Notes: generated by a model not told the origin, from the sequence alone. A stretch of 64,000 bases of DNA from Parapristionchus giblindavisi (GCA_943737045.1 CALSFV010000015.1:1300501-1364500); one strand, 5' to 3'. Positions 44,102 through 55,923 are shown, counted from the stretch's first letter. Numbers and translations: made by a program.

Positions 44102-44546
44102 ACACTCAGAAAAATAACCCTTAAATGCAAGTGTTTAAAACCCTAGTTAGCATGCTGCGCTGTATCTAACCCTTACGGGTAAGGGATTCGAAACCCTTAC
44201 CCATAAGGCTTTCAGCCCTTACGTGCTAGGGCTTGAAACCCTTATTGTTAGCGACCTCGAAAAGACGCAGAATTAAAGTCGCAAAAGATTTTGCTCAGAG
44301 TGAATCGAACAGGCGGAAGCACATCTCTCCGCACACTACCCAAGCACTTTACCCACTGCGCTACACGGACATGCTGTTACAAGGACAGAACTCGTTTATC
44401 ATACAAATGGGACGCTTGGGGCTTTACAAATAAGGGTTTCAAACCCTAGTTGGTGCTCTGGCCAAACCCTTAATAGTAAGGGTTTTGTCTGTGCAAAAGG
44501 ATTTGGGTTAGGGTTTACAACCCTTAGGGTTTTTTTCTCTGAGTGT
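44102..44546. mobile_element. MITE built on AACCCTTA/TTAGGGTT motifs
   Basis: Ends CACTCAGAAAAATAACCC and GGGTTTTTTTCTCTGAGTG are inverted. Inside, AAACCCTTA, AAACCCTAG and their complements recur more than ten times. It contains the tRNA-like block at 44290-44372. Confidence 0.8.
44290..44372 (-). pseudogene. tRNA-like block inside a MITE
   Basis: On the - strand: GTGTAGCGCAGTGGGTAAAG (A-box-like) and GTTCGATTC (B-box-like), separated by about 40 nt. The stems pair poorly; not called as a tRNA. Confidence 0.4.
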
Positions 44547-44588
44547 ATGATTACTTTTTTGGCCAGCCGTGGGAGTAAGGCCTACACC

Positions 44589-44834
44589 ATGGATCTCCAA
44601 ATCTTCGTGATGAACGTCCTCTTAATTATCACCGATGGATGGTCAGTTCAATTCGATCACACCATTGTGAAGATTGAAGCAGAAATCGTTGATCTTTGTG
44701 AAGTCCGTATAAAGGAGGAAGACGACTGGACAGTCAATACGCTGGATAGATGCGGGCAACTCACGAGAGATACGATTCGCTCCTTGGAGAACATTAATGG
44801 CGACCCAGCTGAACCTTATTATAATAAGCTATAG
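44589..44834 (+). CDS. Small hypothetical secreted protein
   Basis: 81 codons from ATG 44589 (an upstream in-frame start exists at 44547). The N-terminus MDLQIFVMNVLLIITDGWS looks like a signal peptide. The rest is acidic with two cysteines (VDLCEVR, LDRCGQL). The stop is followed within 5-12 nt by AATAAA, which could be a poly(A) signal. No family recognised and no splice signals needed. It lies between receptor genes C and D, on the opposite strand. Confidence 0.35.
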   Translation: MDLQIFVMNVLLIITDGWSVQFDHTIVKIEAEIVDLCEVRIKEEDDWTVNTLDRCGQLTRDTIRSLENINGDPAEPYYNKL

Positions 44835-45249
44835 TTGAATAAAGTTGTTCTAATGTAAATGTAATGTAATCATGATTGAAAGACGTTCAATAGTGCAGGG
44901 AATGGTGAAAGAGAGATGGGAAGGGGCCTAATGAGAGGGCAAAGGCTGAGTGCCGATCGCAAACTGAACATTAAATACTTTTTACTTACAGTATATGTGT
45001 GGGGGTCACATCCCCATCGTGGTAGGAGCCAATGATTATTTTAGTAGTTCCCCATCTTTAACTTTGATACATGCGTCCATGTTACAACACTAATATCATC
45101 TCAAATGTACAAAGTATGTATAATTAATATTGTGATCACTGAGAATCTATCAGATAATGAGGTAAATCTTTCAATGTCTATGCGGCGACACCAAAGTATA
45201 ATGTTGCACATCATTCATTTATCTTTTCGATGATTTCAGTGATTGATCG
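44835..45249. other. Spacer downstream of gene D
   Basis: No recognised feature. Confidence 0.4.
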
Positions 45250-47838
45250 TCAAAAACACGAAAAAAACAAACGATAAAATCTTTCAATTCGTTGGGAATT
45301 CAATATTGCTTCGCAAAAGAAAACAAGTAAACTTATAGACAGTAATATTATAAATACTACAAAAATTATTGCAAAATCAAGAAGATGAAATGGAATGAAT
45401 TTAGCACTGGGCGACAATTGATTTGAGTCATCCGAAACATGCGAATTTGAGAAACGACGAGCCCAAAAGGTTGATTTCTGTGTATTAAATTATTGGAAAT
45501 ATGCACGTTATCGAAGAATTTAAGAGAGTTACCATATCCTGAGGGAACATTCGAAGTATTATTTGATTTATTGATTTACGAACACGAGTTTTGACGCCTC
45601 GTGGAATTAGGAAAACATATGAGCTGTAATTGAATTTAGTGCTTGATACATACTATTTTTATTATTGTAATTATAATATTATTATTTATTTAGAGATTGA
45701 TAAAACTCACGACATTTTCAATTGATTTATTTCGTTCACTAAAGGAGAAGAATCTTTGGACAATCTAAAAATGATGTCTGTTAGAGATGATAATATTCAA
45801 TTAATATTATGTATACCTCAATAATTCACATTTACTTCTCAATTCTTTATCATCATTAAATGCACTATATTCAGCTCTATAAAATTCTCCAATGGTCGTA
45901 GTTGGGTTCTCACACATATATCGAACCAATGCCGAAAAATTTTCCACTTTCTTTGGCTTATTTTTGCCCATTAGAAGAATTTGTTGCTGCTCCTTTAATA
46001 TACAATACTCAAAGAATTATTTATATGTTGAATAATAATTTGAGTACTGGTCAATTGTATAATATTTAGACATACAGAAAATTCGTCCTCTTTAAACAAT
46101 AGGGTACGGCTACCGGAATGCATCAACAAAACCGATTCATCCAATGTCCTGAACAATTTAATAGTGTTAGGCTGATGCATAAGTTTCTTTACAACACTGT
46201 GTGCCATTTCTCTTGTTCTCTTCATTTCTCTTGTTGCTTATCGCAGGGGTACTGCCAATGTTCTCCCTCTACCTAGGGTTGTTTTCGCGTTAGATCATCT
46301 GGCTGGACTACTCTACCCCACCCAACGTATTATACCCTACCTTACACCCTTGACTACCATCTATTTTCTGTCACTTCCTCAGAGGACAACACTTCGATGA
46401 CCGAGCCAGTGTCGAAATGGTGTTGACCAACTTCTTCAAGTTCCAGCTTAGCTCTTCTCGGATCTATAAGGCCCGATAAATTGCGCAAGGCGATCACTAC
46501 AGGCGTGGCAGACTTTGAAGTTGAGCGGCGCTTGTACATTTTGTAGCAGATAAGTATGTTCGTACTTGTTTTTAAAGAAACTACTGCATTAAACAATTTT
46601 TCACTCGCCTGAAAAAAAAGAGCCGGGTGATAGTGAGAACGAAGACATATATAAATATATGAATGCAAATTAAAGGATACTCTGACTTTGCTCGCATTTT
46701 CAGAAATCTGCTCGATATTTAAGGACATCAATTCATGAAATATTAATGCCACTCACATTGACCGACTCTTGATATAGACTGCATTATTTCCAGAAAGAAC
46801 TGAACTGTGTATTTGGACAATTAAAAGAAGAGATAATATCCAAATACATTTACTGAAAATAAATTTAATTAATGATTAATGAATTAATGAAAGACCATTT
46901 TTATGAACGAAAACTACAACTAACGTGATAGAGTGGGCTTCCGAGCAGTGAAAGCAGTGCATGGTTCTGCGTATTAGAACTATAATTCTTCTTGCGATGC
47001 AGGAAGATAAGAGTAGAATAGCACAAGGAACAGTGAATACGATGAAGAATAAGAGTGATTTTGGTTCTTCTTGACGCTTTAAATGACGAGACTCGTAGAA
47101 GTCTAACTGAAAATATCTTATATCACGTTTGATCTTTGATCTTTACCTGTACTCCACTCTTCTCCCTATTTATTTTAGAGACGTTACAAATGTTGCCACA
47201 TCTTTGGATGTAAGATAAATTAAATTTAAATTAAATGTGAGTTGCACATACATTGCGATAATCGGGAACAAGGAATAAAAATTTGTTTAAAAAAGATTTT
47301 TAAATGTCACGAGAGAAAAACCTCATCATATTCTATTTCTACTGTAAAATCCATTGCTCGTAGTCTCATTGGTGTAACTGGTGAAGCTGAGGCATCGGTG
47401 AATATTGATCCATTTTGAATCATTCCAATATTTCCACCAAAGACACTAGAAGTTTCTTCGAATGGAGCAACATCGACTGCAAAAGTTCTTCTAAGATTTC
47501 AGAATTTAGAAATTTTACTTACAATATTCATCGATTTTCTTGTATATTAAGGTACATCGAAACATTTCCGCAGCAAACTTCCACACCTGAGGGCTAACTC
47601 CTGCAAAATAAATAAATCATTGAAATTTTGAATAGGATGTGAAGACAACCTTGCAAGCTATCTATCTCTCACCTATGAATTCTCCGGTCAAAGGATTCTG
47701 GAAAAAGAATGGGAAATATGTACTGACAAAACCAATTGTTAGTACTCCATTGGGACAGAGATCCATGGATAGAATCGTCCAGAGACTGAATACATATGAT
47801 AAACTTGATAAATCAAAAAACAATATTGTCGTTTTCAT
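45250..47838 (-). CDS. Ionotropic-receptor-like protein, copy D, intact
   Basis: Ten exons in transcript order: 47673-47838, 47523-47600, 47322-47476, 46925-47106, 46757-46852, 46076-46148, 45817-45992, 45711-45764, 45533-45623, 45250-45477 (1299 nt, 432 aa). All donors are GT and all acceptors AG. Starts MKTTILFF, then MDLCPNGVLTIGFVSTYFPF; lobe 1 continues GVSPQVWKFAAEMFRCTL-like sequence, FGGNIGMIQNGSIFTDA and VTPMRLRAMDFTVEIEYDE. M1, the short link, the M3-like helix, lobe 2 (MCENPTTTIGEFYRAEY) and M4 follow. An extra T in a T run near the 3' end gives RLFFSCF as C-terminus instead of the RLFFRV-type tail of B. Exons 1-3 are almost identical to those of gene C. Expected to be a cell-surface channel or receptor; ligand unknown. 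A cleavable signal peptide versus a tiny first intron cannot be settled. Confidence 0.82.
46166..46592. mobile_element. Mariner-like MITE in gene D intron 5
   Basis: Left end TTAGGCTGATGCATAAGTTT with CTTTA; right end TAAAGAAACTACTGCATTAA. TTAGG(T/C)TG...CATAAGTTTC is a well-known mariner-type terminus. No transposase ORF; boundaries approximate. Confidence 0.65.
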
Positions 47839-48178
47839 AATACGTTTTTTAGGGAAAAAATGAAAAAAATAAATTATAATATGAAAAAAATGAGTCGAAA
47901 TGCATTGTAGCTATGTTGATTAAAGAGTAAATGATGAGAAATATAGGATGAGACCAACATTTGCCCTCATATTGGTCGATGGAAGATGTATTTATTTACA
48001 TAAATGATGATTCAACGCCTCGTCGATTTCTTCAATAAAATGTCACGATTAGCTGAAAATGAAGTAAGGAGTGCAAGTTGCACCGCATATTTTCTATCCA
48101 TATATTGCCTATACCTATCGAGGAAAAATAGTCTCGTTCAAAAGTATAAAAGATGTTTCTTATACTTCCCTTGTCAGA
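47839..48178. other. Spacer upstream of gene D
   Basis: The first 240 bp are similar to the region upstream of gene C (TTCAACGCCTCGTCGATTTC shared), showing that the duplication included 5' flank. No other feature. Confidence 0.5.
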
Positions 48179-48180
48179 TA

Positions 48181-48382
48181 TGAGGCCGTTTGTGTAAGAC
48201 CGAGAACGGACCGAGAACGGCTTGAAAACGTGATGTTACCGTAATCCCGCCCAGGCGTTGCGGGACCACTGGGGCCAAAATGAGTAGGCCCATCTTCATC
48301 AACGGGGTCGTTAACCCCTATACACAAGTTTAGAGGGTATTAAAATTGTGGCCTGTGTTCGACTCTTACGCAAACGGCCTCA
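48181..48382. mobile_element. TA-flanked MITE (TGAGGCCGTTTG ends)
   Basis: TGAGGCCGTTTGTGTAAGAC start and CTCTTACGCAAACGGCCTCA end, TA on both sides (48179-48180, 48383-48384). Shares its ends with the 982-bp element at 50780-51761. Confidence 0.85.
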
Positions 48383-48494
48383 TATGTATCTACTCCCTCC
48401 CACTCTCACATCCTCCATGAGAGATAGACCAGACTACGACAAGATGAGTTTGCCTACCATTTCATTTTCTTGCCTTGCACCCCACACCCAATTT

Positions 48495-48740
48495 GTATAC
48501 GCACGTGGGAGAAGTATCCCTGATCTATGAAGGATATAACTGAGTGTGACGATGATTGCTTCAATTCATAAAATCATGTATTCATTTGGATGTTTATATG
48601 GTGCTATTATATATATATATATACTTAATCTTTCATGGATTACATATGTATCTGATATTATTATTTACTTTTTTGTACAAGAAAATGATCGAACAATATG
48701 TTTGTTAAAGATCGAGACTCGACATAATGCTGTTCGGGTC
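48495..48740. repeat. Dispersed repeat, copy 1
   Basis: Shares GAAGTATCCCTGA, CTATGAAGGATA, TTCAT, GGATGTTTATATGG and TTAATCTTTCATGGATTAC with 62936-63115. Function unknown. Confidence 0.65.
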
Positions 48741-48831
48741 GCATGACAGAGATTCACACAAACCGATAGATATGTTTGATATTGATTCATGATATTTTCG
48801 AAGCTTGTTATGAGTCTTGGAAGTTCACCTT

Positions 48832-48880
48832 ATTATAAGGTATGGTTATATCCATTCCGCATAACCATACCTTATAATAT
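48832..48880. repeat. Short perfect hairpin
   Basis: TTATAAGGTATGGTTAT and ATAACCATACCTTATAA pair perfectly across an 11-nt loop. Confidence 0.7.
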
Positions 48881-49156
48881 CTCCACTACTAATTGTAAGA
48901 CCACATAACAACGGGAGTGGGATAGGATACATACTAAGCCTATAGTAACCTACCAAAACATGAGCGCGATAGTTCATATGAGCAAAAATTTACGACATCG
49001 AAAAGTTTTTGCGAATACTTTTGGCTGCTACTGTACATAGGTGTCGAGTGTGGATTCTACACACTTGAATCAAGATCGTAGGATCTAGATCACTAAACAC
49101 TAAAAAAGAAAAAAAATATACGACAACAAAGTAAATCCTTGCACATAATTTATTTA

Positions 49157-52100
49157 TCATTTCAATGATTTCCTTTTCTTCAAATAACTGTCAATAACAC
49201 GGAAGAGCAGACGATACAATATTTCAGTTTGTTTGAAATTTAAGATGTGCTCAAAAAAGAATACAAGTAAACTTATAGATAGTAACACAATGAAAACAAT
49301 AAAAATATTGGCAATGTCAACAAGACTGAATGGAGTGAATTTAAAACTTCGAGATATTTTTGAGTCTTCGGAAATGTGATAATTAGGGAATTGACGAGCC
49401 CAGAATGTTGATCTCTGTGGAATAAATTATTGGAAATATAGGGATTATCGAACGTTTTAAGATTACCATATCCTGAGGGAACATTCGAAGTATGATTTGA
49501 TTTATTGATTTACGAACACGAGTTTTGTAGCCACGTGGAATTAGGAATACATAAGAGCTGTAATTGAGTTTAAATCTTCATACGCATCTAATATTTTCCG
49601 TATAAACTGTATTTGTATAAGAAAATGACCAATCTGCTGTAAATACCGATACAACAGGTGGAAAAAAGTAACACTCGGAACCACATATTTCGCATGAACT
49701 ATCTCGCATTCCTCTCGAAAATTACCCCAACACACGCCTAACCCGTCAGACCTTCGCTGCACTAATTTCATATTTAAAAGAGGCATATTTCTGATTGCGG
49801 ACGTTCGTACAAAGAAAAGAGATTTAATACATTTCATGCAGTTATTATTTTTAGTATTTAATTATAGATTAACAAAACTCACGACATTTTCAATTGATTA
49901 ACCTTATCCACTAAAGGGGAAGAATTCTTGTTCAATCTAAAAATGATGCTTATTGCTATAAAAAAGTCAAGTGATATTATAAATACCTCAGTAGTTCGCA
50001 TTTACTCCTCAATTCTTTCTCATAAATATATGTACTACTTTCAACTATATAAAATCCACCTATGGTCGTAGTTGGATTCTCGCACATATATCGAACCAAT
50101 GTCGAGAAATTCTCCACATGCTTTGGCTTATTTTCACCCAACAAAAGTGTCTGTTGTTGATCCTTAACAATATAATAATCATCTGATTGTAAACTTTTTT
50201 CAAAAGTGTTTGAATAATGGCCAATTTAACATTGGGACATACAGAAAATATGTTCTCTCTCAATAAGAGAGTACGGCTACCGGAATGCATCAACAAAACC
50301 GATTCATCCAATGTCCTGAATAATTTAATTGTTTGTGAAATATTGCTGAGTTTACACAGAGAAAATAGTGCAACCCACAGCACTCAAGAAATGTAAAGTG
50401 TTATATTTAACACTTTTATCGATAAAACTAACACAACAAGAGTTAAATATAACACTTTATGGGTCTTGTGTACTTTTTTAAATCTATGTTTTGGGTGATA
50501 ATGATAAAACATATACAGTAGCGCTCAAAAAGATTTCACGTTAATATTTTTTTCACGATATCTTTTGTTGGAGTGGTCGAAATGGGATAAAATTTGGCAT
50601 ATATGTTCCTCAATATATAGGAAAAACGATACTGATTTGGTTTTTAACAATTTCAGAAATCAGAAAGCCAAAGAGCCTTTCCAGAGCTGAGATTTTTTAA
50701 ATTAGGTCGAGTCGTGCCTTTAACGGATATGTTGACTTTGATTTTCAAAAATCGCCTTAAGTATAGATTTAGGGACATATGAGGCCGTTTGCGTAAGACT
50801 CGACTAAGTGCCGGCACAGTCAAAAAATCAAAATTTGTTGATTGCGGTTCTCAAGGATACTGATGACGATGCTCATGTTCATTTTGCACCTAGAGCCACC
50901 GTTGTGGCTAGACGACGTCGCGTTGAAATAGCGTTTTTAGTCATTTCTCGTCACACGATGATGCTAAAATTTGGTGACTATACCCTCCGTGGCAGAATTT
51001 GATGGCGACCACGCCTGTCTAATTCATTTTTCGTGAAAAAGTTTCAGAAATTTTGAAAAATGGAATTTCTCTTAAAGTGTATTTTGCTTGATACACAGAT
51101 CGGACCGGAATGACTTCAGGACCACATAGAAAAAATTTCAGCCAATTTGCTCCCGCGATATTCGAGAAAATCAACTTTAAGTGTCGTCATGTTGCCGTTG
51201 AAATAAAAGGCAAGAGGCGAGAGAGTGTGGTGGTGTGAGAGAGCAGATAAAGTTAAAGGGAAGCAACCACTTCCACTCCCCCCCTTCCTTCCCATGTGGC
51301 CTCACCTGCCTCTCTGCTCTCTCGCACCAACACTCTCTCTCGCCTCTTGCCTCCACTTCAACGGCAAAATGACTACGCTTTAAGTTGATTTTCTCGAATT
51401 TCGCGGGAGCAAATTGGCTGAAATTTTTTCTATGGGGTCCTGAAGTCATTCCGGTCCGATCTGTTTATCAAGCAAAATACACTTTTGCATTTAAGAGAAA
51501 TTCCATTTTTCAAAATTTCTGAAACTTTTTCACGAAAAATGAATTAGACAGGCGTGATCGCCATCGAATTCTGCCCCGGAGGGTATAGTCTGGAAATTTT
51601 AGCATCATCGTGTGACGAGAAATGACTAAAAACGCTATTTCAACGCGACGTGGTCTCTCATGAGCATCGTAATCAGCACCCTTGAGAAAATCAACAAATT
51701 TTGATTTTTTGACTGTGCCAGATTTCACTGATGTTAGTCGATTCTAACGCAAACTGCCTCATATAATCATGAAAATTGTCAAAATAACTCACATTGGCAC
51801 ACTTTTAATATACAACGTATTGTTTCCAGAAAGAACGAAACTGTGAAATTGAACAATGAAAAGAAGAGAGAATATCCAAGTACATTTACTGGAAAAAATA
51901 TTTAATGATGGCTTTTACGATAGAAAACAAACGTGATGGAGTGGGCTTCCGACCAGTGAAAGTAGTGTATTGTTCTCCGTATCAAAGCTATGATTCTTCT
52001 TGCGATGAAGGATAAAATGAGTAGAAGAACACAAGGAATAGGGAATACAATGAAGAATAAGAGTGATTTTGGCTTTTCTTGACGCTTTAAAGGACGAGCC

Positions 52101-52977
52101 TCGAAGAAGTCAAACTGTAAAGAAGGGAAGTGGCCAAATACACATCTATTGCACTCGAAAATAGGCGCTCGATAAATGTCTATGCAAATGCATTACATAT
52201 CTGTTATGCAAGGAACAAATGATATGCAAGAAATTAGCACTAAATACCATTCATCAATGACATAGCGCAGTGGTAAAAGTGTTCGCTAGTTATCCTAACG
52301 TCGCAGGTTCGAAACCTAGCGCAGAACTATCCAATTTTCAAAATTTCGCGTACTATCAAGGATGGTTCGTTCATGATTCTTGCGATCAATAAGCATAAAA
52401 TAATCTATGCATTGTATGCAGAATAACTTTTGCTACCAGTAAGGTTTCTACGTTCTTTCACTGACAATAAGAATGATACAAACCTCATCATAATCGATTT
52501 CAACTGTAAAATCCATAGATCGTATTGTCGTTGGTGTAACGGAGGAAGATGTGATATCCGTGAATATTGAACCATTTTCGATCATTCGAAAAATTCCTCC
52601 AAATACACCATTAGTCTCTTCGAATGGAGCAACATCGACTACAAAGTTCTTCATATTACTCTTTTTTCAATTCAAAAATTTTCAAAAATTTTACGTACAA
52701 TCATCGATTTTTATGTACATTATTTTACATCGAAACATTTCCGCAGCAAATTTCCATACGTGATTGCAAACTCCTGCAAAACGAATTAATTCGTTGTAAT
52801 CTAAATTTTAAATGGGATATGAATTCTAGGATCTGAAGACAACTTTACAAGCTGAAAATCGTACCTATGAATTCTCCAGTCAAAGGATTCTGGAAAAACA
52901 ACGGATAATATGTACTGACATAACCAAGTGTTAGTATTCCATTGGGGCACAGATCCATGGATCGAATAAACCAGAGA
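49157..52977 (-). CDS. Ionotropic-receptor-like protein, copy E
   Basis: Ten exons in transcript order: 52865-52977, 52699-52773, 52484-52638, 51933-52114, 51793-51888, 50243-50315, 49987-50162, 49883-49936, 49467-49557, 49157-49414. All frames are open and all splice dinucleotides canonical. Translating from the ATG at 52958 gives 417 aa. Lobe 1 MDLCPNGILTLGYVS; FDVAPFEETNGVFGGIF; the R region reads VTPTTIRSMDFTVEI; M1 in KSLLFFIVFPIPCVLLLILS; M3-like CTWIFSLLFIVQFHSFVLSG; lobe 2 MCENPTTTIGGFYIVES; M4 in VDIANIFIVFIVLLSISLLV. Exon 2 is one codon shorter than in the sisters. The start that sisters use for the signal peptide is GTG here and is followed by an in-frame stop, so secretion may be impaired or a different first exon used. 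Intron 5 carries two elements. Confidence 0.75.
49558..49882 (-). other. Gene E intron 8 with insertion of unknown type
   Basis: About 250 bp longer than the corresponding intron of D and F. An ORF across it (49541-49837) is not conserved. No clear repeat ends. Confidence 0.4.
50354..50491. mobile_element. Palindromic MITE (CACAGAGAAATAA family)
   Basis: ACACAGAGAAAATAGTGCAA start, TATATTTAACACTTTTATCG core and an eroded right end; gene E intron 5. Confidence 0.65.
50780..51761. mobile_element. 982-bp fold-back element, TA-flanked
   Basis: TGAGGCCGTTTGCGTAAGAC start and CTAACGCAAACTGCCTCA end, flanked by TA. It is palindromic nearly throughout: arms share ATGACTAAAAACGCTATTTC, TTTCAGAAATTTTGAAAAAT and CAATTTGCTCCCGCGA-type blocks. 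The loop is rich in CTCTCGCC. Mirrored ORFs (50808-51002, 51510-51728, both with ISRHTMMLKF) follow from the palindrome. Gene E intron 5. Confidence 0.88.
52160..52437 (+). mobile_element. tRNA-derived SINE-like element
   Basis: Same architecture as 16752-17083: AATGTCTATGCAAATGCATT upstream, ACATAGCGCAGTGGTAAAAG (A-box region), GCAGGTTCGAAACC (B box), tail with CAAAATTTCGCG and TTGCGATCAATAAGC. Gene E intron 3. Confidence 0.6.
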
Positions 52978-53158
52978 CTGTGAGAATTATATAAGATAAA
53001 ATGGATAAATTAAAAGGATATTATATTATTTTCACCACAAAAGGTTTCATTAAAATTATTATTTATGATGCATTGCAGCAATGTCAAGTCACGGATTAAT
53101 GTTCAAATGATGATAAATCATCACGGGGACAACATCGTTTCTCAAGTGGGCCGTCGTA

Positions 53159-53877
53159 CACTCACGACAAATTCTCTTAGATATAGGTGTCTAACTGTTC
53201 AGCTATAGATAAAAGTTAACTTACTCCAAACTCTCTCAAAAAGACACGTTAGATATCGTACATGTAAAAAACATTTTGTCATGAACGGCGTGAATGGATC
53301 TGAACGGATCAAGCCGATCAAGCGAATTGTTCGTGATTTTCGTTATTTTGCTTTCATTTTCGCTATTTCTTTTTCTTTTCATTGTTTTTCTCTCGTTCAA
53401 ATTTACTATCAAAAGAAATCAGGCCAAAATATTGCTATTTAACAAAAGCACGGTCTTCACGACGAATAAATTGCTCCAATAAACCAAAGTTGACCTATTT
53501 ATTCAGCGTATAATCGGAACAATATATTCATCGAGAATATGATGATTTTTGTTAAATGGCAATATTTTGGTCTGATTTCTTTTAATATAGTAAATTCGAA
53601 CGAGAAAAAAGAATGAAAAGAAAGAGAAATAACGAACATGAAAGAAAAGTAACGAAAATCGCTCATAATTTTCTTGATCGGCCTGATCCGTTCAGATCCA
53701 TTCACACCGTTCATGATACAATGATTTTTACATGTACGATAATACTCTCTCGCTCGAGATAGTAACGTGTGGATTGGAGTAAGCTAACTAAGTTAGCCCA
53801 CATTTGAGACAACGTTTCTCTAATTGTCGTATCTTAGATAACCTATATCTCAAATACTAGAGAGTTTGCCGTCAGTG
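53159..53877. mobile_element. TA-flanked MITE interrupted by a palindrome
   Basis: CACTCACGACAAATTCTCTT start and GAGTTTGCCGTCAGTG end with TA on both sides. The two halves match 7752-7992, and the centre is replaced by the palindrome at 53283-53714. Confidence 0.82.
53283..53714. mobile_element. Nested palindromic element
   Basis: Arms of about 170 bp: AACGGCGTGAATGGATCTGA and TCAGATCCATTCACACCGTT, continuing through TGATTTCTTTTAATA-type blocks. The hydrophobic mirrored ORFs (53294-53482, 53499-53714) are arm translations and are not called as genes. Confidence 0.82.
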
Positions 53878-54112
53878 TACTCATTGTAAGTGTGGTTGAC
53901 TTGTTGTTGTTTTTAAATAAATGCTCGTTCAGCGGCGTCTATTTCATCGATAAAATAAACAGACTATACAATACTATGTAAATAAACAAACTGTATATAT
54001 ATGTAAATAATAAAGTTATCAGATAAAGAGGTGTTTGTTTCAATGTCTACGAGACGACACCGAATTAACCTTCCACATACGGAGAAAAAAACTGACGAAA
54101 AAATCTTATCTT

Positions 54113-54279
54113 TCAGGTTGTTGGGAAATTAAGAAAACAAGAAAACTCATGTGATATAATAATGAATACAATAAAAATTTTAGCAAAGTCAGCAAGAGGA
54201 AACTTGAGTGAATTGAGCTCTTGTAGATAATTGTTGTTTCAAGAGAATTAGAGAAACTACGAGCAAAGTATGTTGATCT
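54113..54279 (-). pseudogene. Receptor gene fragment (last exon only)
   Basis: Homologous to the final exon of genes D-F (CTGTG acceptor, then RSTYFARSFSNS). It is frameshifted after SNS and truncated before the usual C-terminus. No other exon of this copy was found between E and F. Confidence 0.75.
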
Positions 54280-54334
54280 CTGTGCATTCTTGTTGGAAAT
54301 ATGCACGTTATCGAATAATTATAATTTGAATAAT

Positions 54335-54456
54335 TTAAAGGCACACTCCAAGCTAATTTGACACTTCGCATTGGCAATACTTTCTTGCAAACAAAGAAAG
54401 CGAGAGATCATTGCCAGAGCAGAGAGTTTCAAATTAGCTTGTGGTGTGCCTTTAAA
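54335..54456. mobile_element. Palindromic MITE (CTCTCG family)
   Basis: TTTAAAGGCACACTCCAAGC start and TTGTGGTGTGCCTTTAAA end, a well-preserved copy. Confidence 0.78.
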
Positions 54457-55313
54457 GAGAGAGTACTACCCTTAGTCAGTGAAACGGGTTGAATCATCGT
54501 ACTCCTGCACGGAATTTAGATTTCAGAAGCAAAGCCCGACGTTTTTTTCTTACAAAACTATTTCACAAACGCTTTCAATGTATGATTTTTGCTGCTTTTT
54601 TCACGATTTTCCAAAGCAGCCATTTTTCTCAACCATGGTTCTCAACCAACGCTGATTCGATCCAGTCTCTATCTCCGATATCGGTCGACAAGAATCACAA
54701 TTTTGCAGCACAGCCTGATCGAGTTTTATAAATGAGTCCAGCTGCAAAGCGGATTTGCGCTCATCATCTATTTCCTTTGCGTGTGTATATTTTTCAGTTG
54801 TCAAAGTCTTAATCAAGAGTTTCTGTGATAAAACGTACTAAATAACTTGAAAAAATTTTTATTACTAGAAACAAACAAATATAAGGCAAATCCCACTGGT
54901 CCGAAAGTGAACAAAATTGTCTATTTAATCGATAATTTTGGACAGACGAAACAACAACAATCTCATCTTTACAAAGAGTATGTCTATACAAATTATTCTC
55001 GTCTCTGAGATCAGATAAAGAGGTGATTCTATCAATTTCTACGAGACGACATCGAAGTATTATCTTGCACATGATTCATTTATCTTTTTGCGATGTCATA
55101 TTTGCGAGACGGAAGCACGCCGTCTTCCCGTAACATCTGACGGGCTCGTTCATGTAAATTGTGAGTTGGGTCTCGAGTGGAAAAAAGATACTAATGGGCC
55201 TTAAAATTAATGCAGTAGAAAATCCATTGTCTAACAATGGCTACGGTAAATTCTTACTGTATCAACATTGACAATCAAGAGTGTACACTTGAGACCCAAA
55301 CACTGGAAAACTT
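54457..55313. other. Spacer between fragments of E and gene F
   Basis: Overlapping short ORFs on both strands without motifs; nothing supported. Confidence 0.4.
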
Positions 55314-55421
55314 AAAGGGAGCGTAACCTCTCTATGGTCCTTCACTGCTTTCTCGTTGTTAGAGAACAGGGAAATAGTGTGCACAATGGAGAGACAATCA
55401 AGAGAGGTAACGTTCCCTTTA
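55314..55421. mobile_element. Palindromic MITE (AAAGGGAGCGTAACCTCTC ends)
   Basis: AAAGGGAGCGTAACCTCTCT start and AGAGAGGTAACGTTCCCTTT end; internal GAGAACAGGGAAATAGTG. Related to 20304-20418. Confidence 0.75.
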
Positions 55422-55423
55422 AT

Positions 55424-55674
55424 GGCGCACTAAAAAATAGTGGAAAACGGAAAATGGCGACTTTCTAGGGTCTAAAAATGTGCACTGGAAAACCGAAAAT
55501 GGAAACTCGAAATTTGAATTCGCGGGCCCGAAAAAGGTGCGGCAATTCAAATTCTGTGCCCAAATTTCATTTTTCCGCCTTTAGAAGAATTGGAACTTAA
55601 GTTCCTACTTAACATCCTTCTTAAAACCACAGAAAATCGCATTTAGAAGGTCAGAATTTGAATTCCCGCACCTT

Positions 55675-55710
<36 letters not shown>

Positions 55711-55818
55711 AAAAACAAAAAAAAACAAAAAAACAAATTTTCGGTTTTCCAGTATACTTTTTTAGACCCTAGAAAGTCGCCATTTTCCGTTTTCCACTAT
55801 TTTTTAGTGCGCCATAAT
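55424..55818. mobile_element. Inverted-repeat element with poly(C) loop
   Basis: TGGCGCACTAAAAAATAGTG and CACTATTTTTTAGTGCGCCA start and end about 55-bp TIRs that run through CGGAAAATGGCGACTTTCTA. The interior holds (C)32 followed by A-rich sequence at 55675-55740. Confidence 0.85.
55675..55708. repeat. Poly(C) tract
   Basis: About 32 consecutive C residues followed by A-rich sequence. Such runs are also prone to assembly error. Confidence 0.9.
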
Positions 55819-55923
55819 GGCGTATTATGGCCATAATGGCCATAATACGTGTCCGAATGACACCCTATCTCACATGCACAAGAGCGCCCGTATCGCAAAT
55901 GTAACACAGCACTTCAATAATTT

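Noticed and set aside
48348..48530. 60-codon ORF
   Set aside because: Begins within a MITE, no motif and no conserved copy in the paralogous flank.
55152..55313. Transposon-like inverted segment near TGAGACCCAAACACTGG
   Set aside because: GTCTCGAGTG and CACTTGAGAC are loosely inverted, but no clean ends or duplication could be found.
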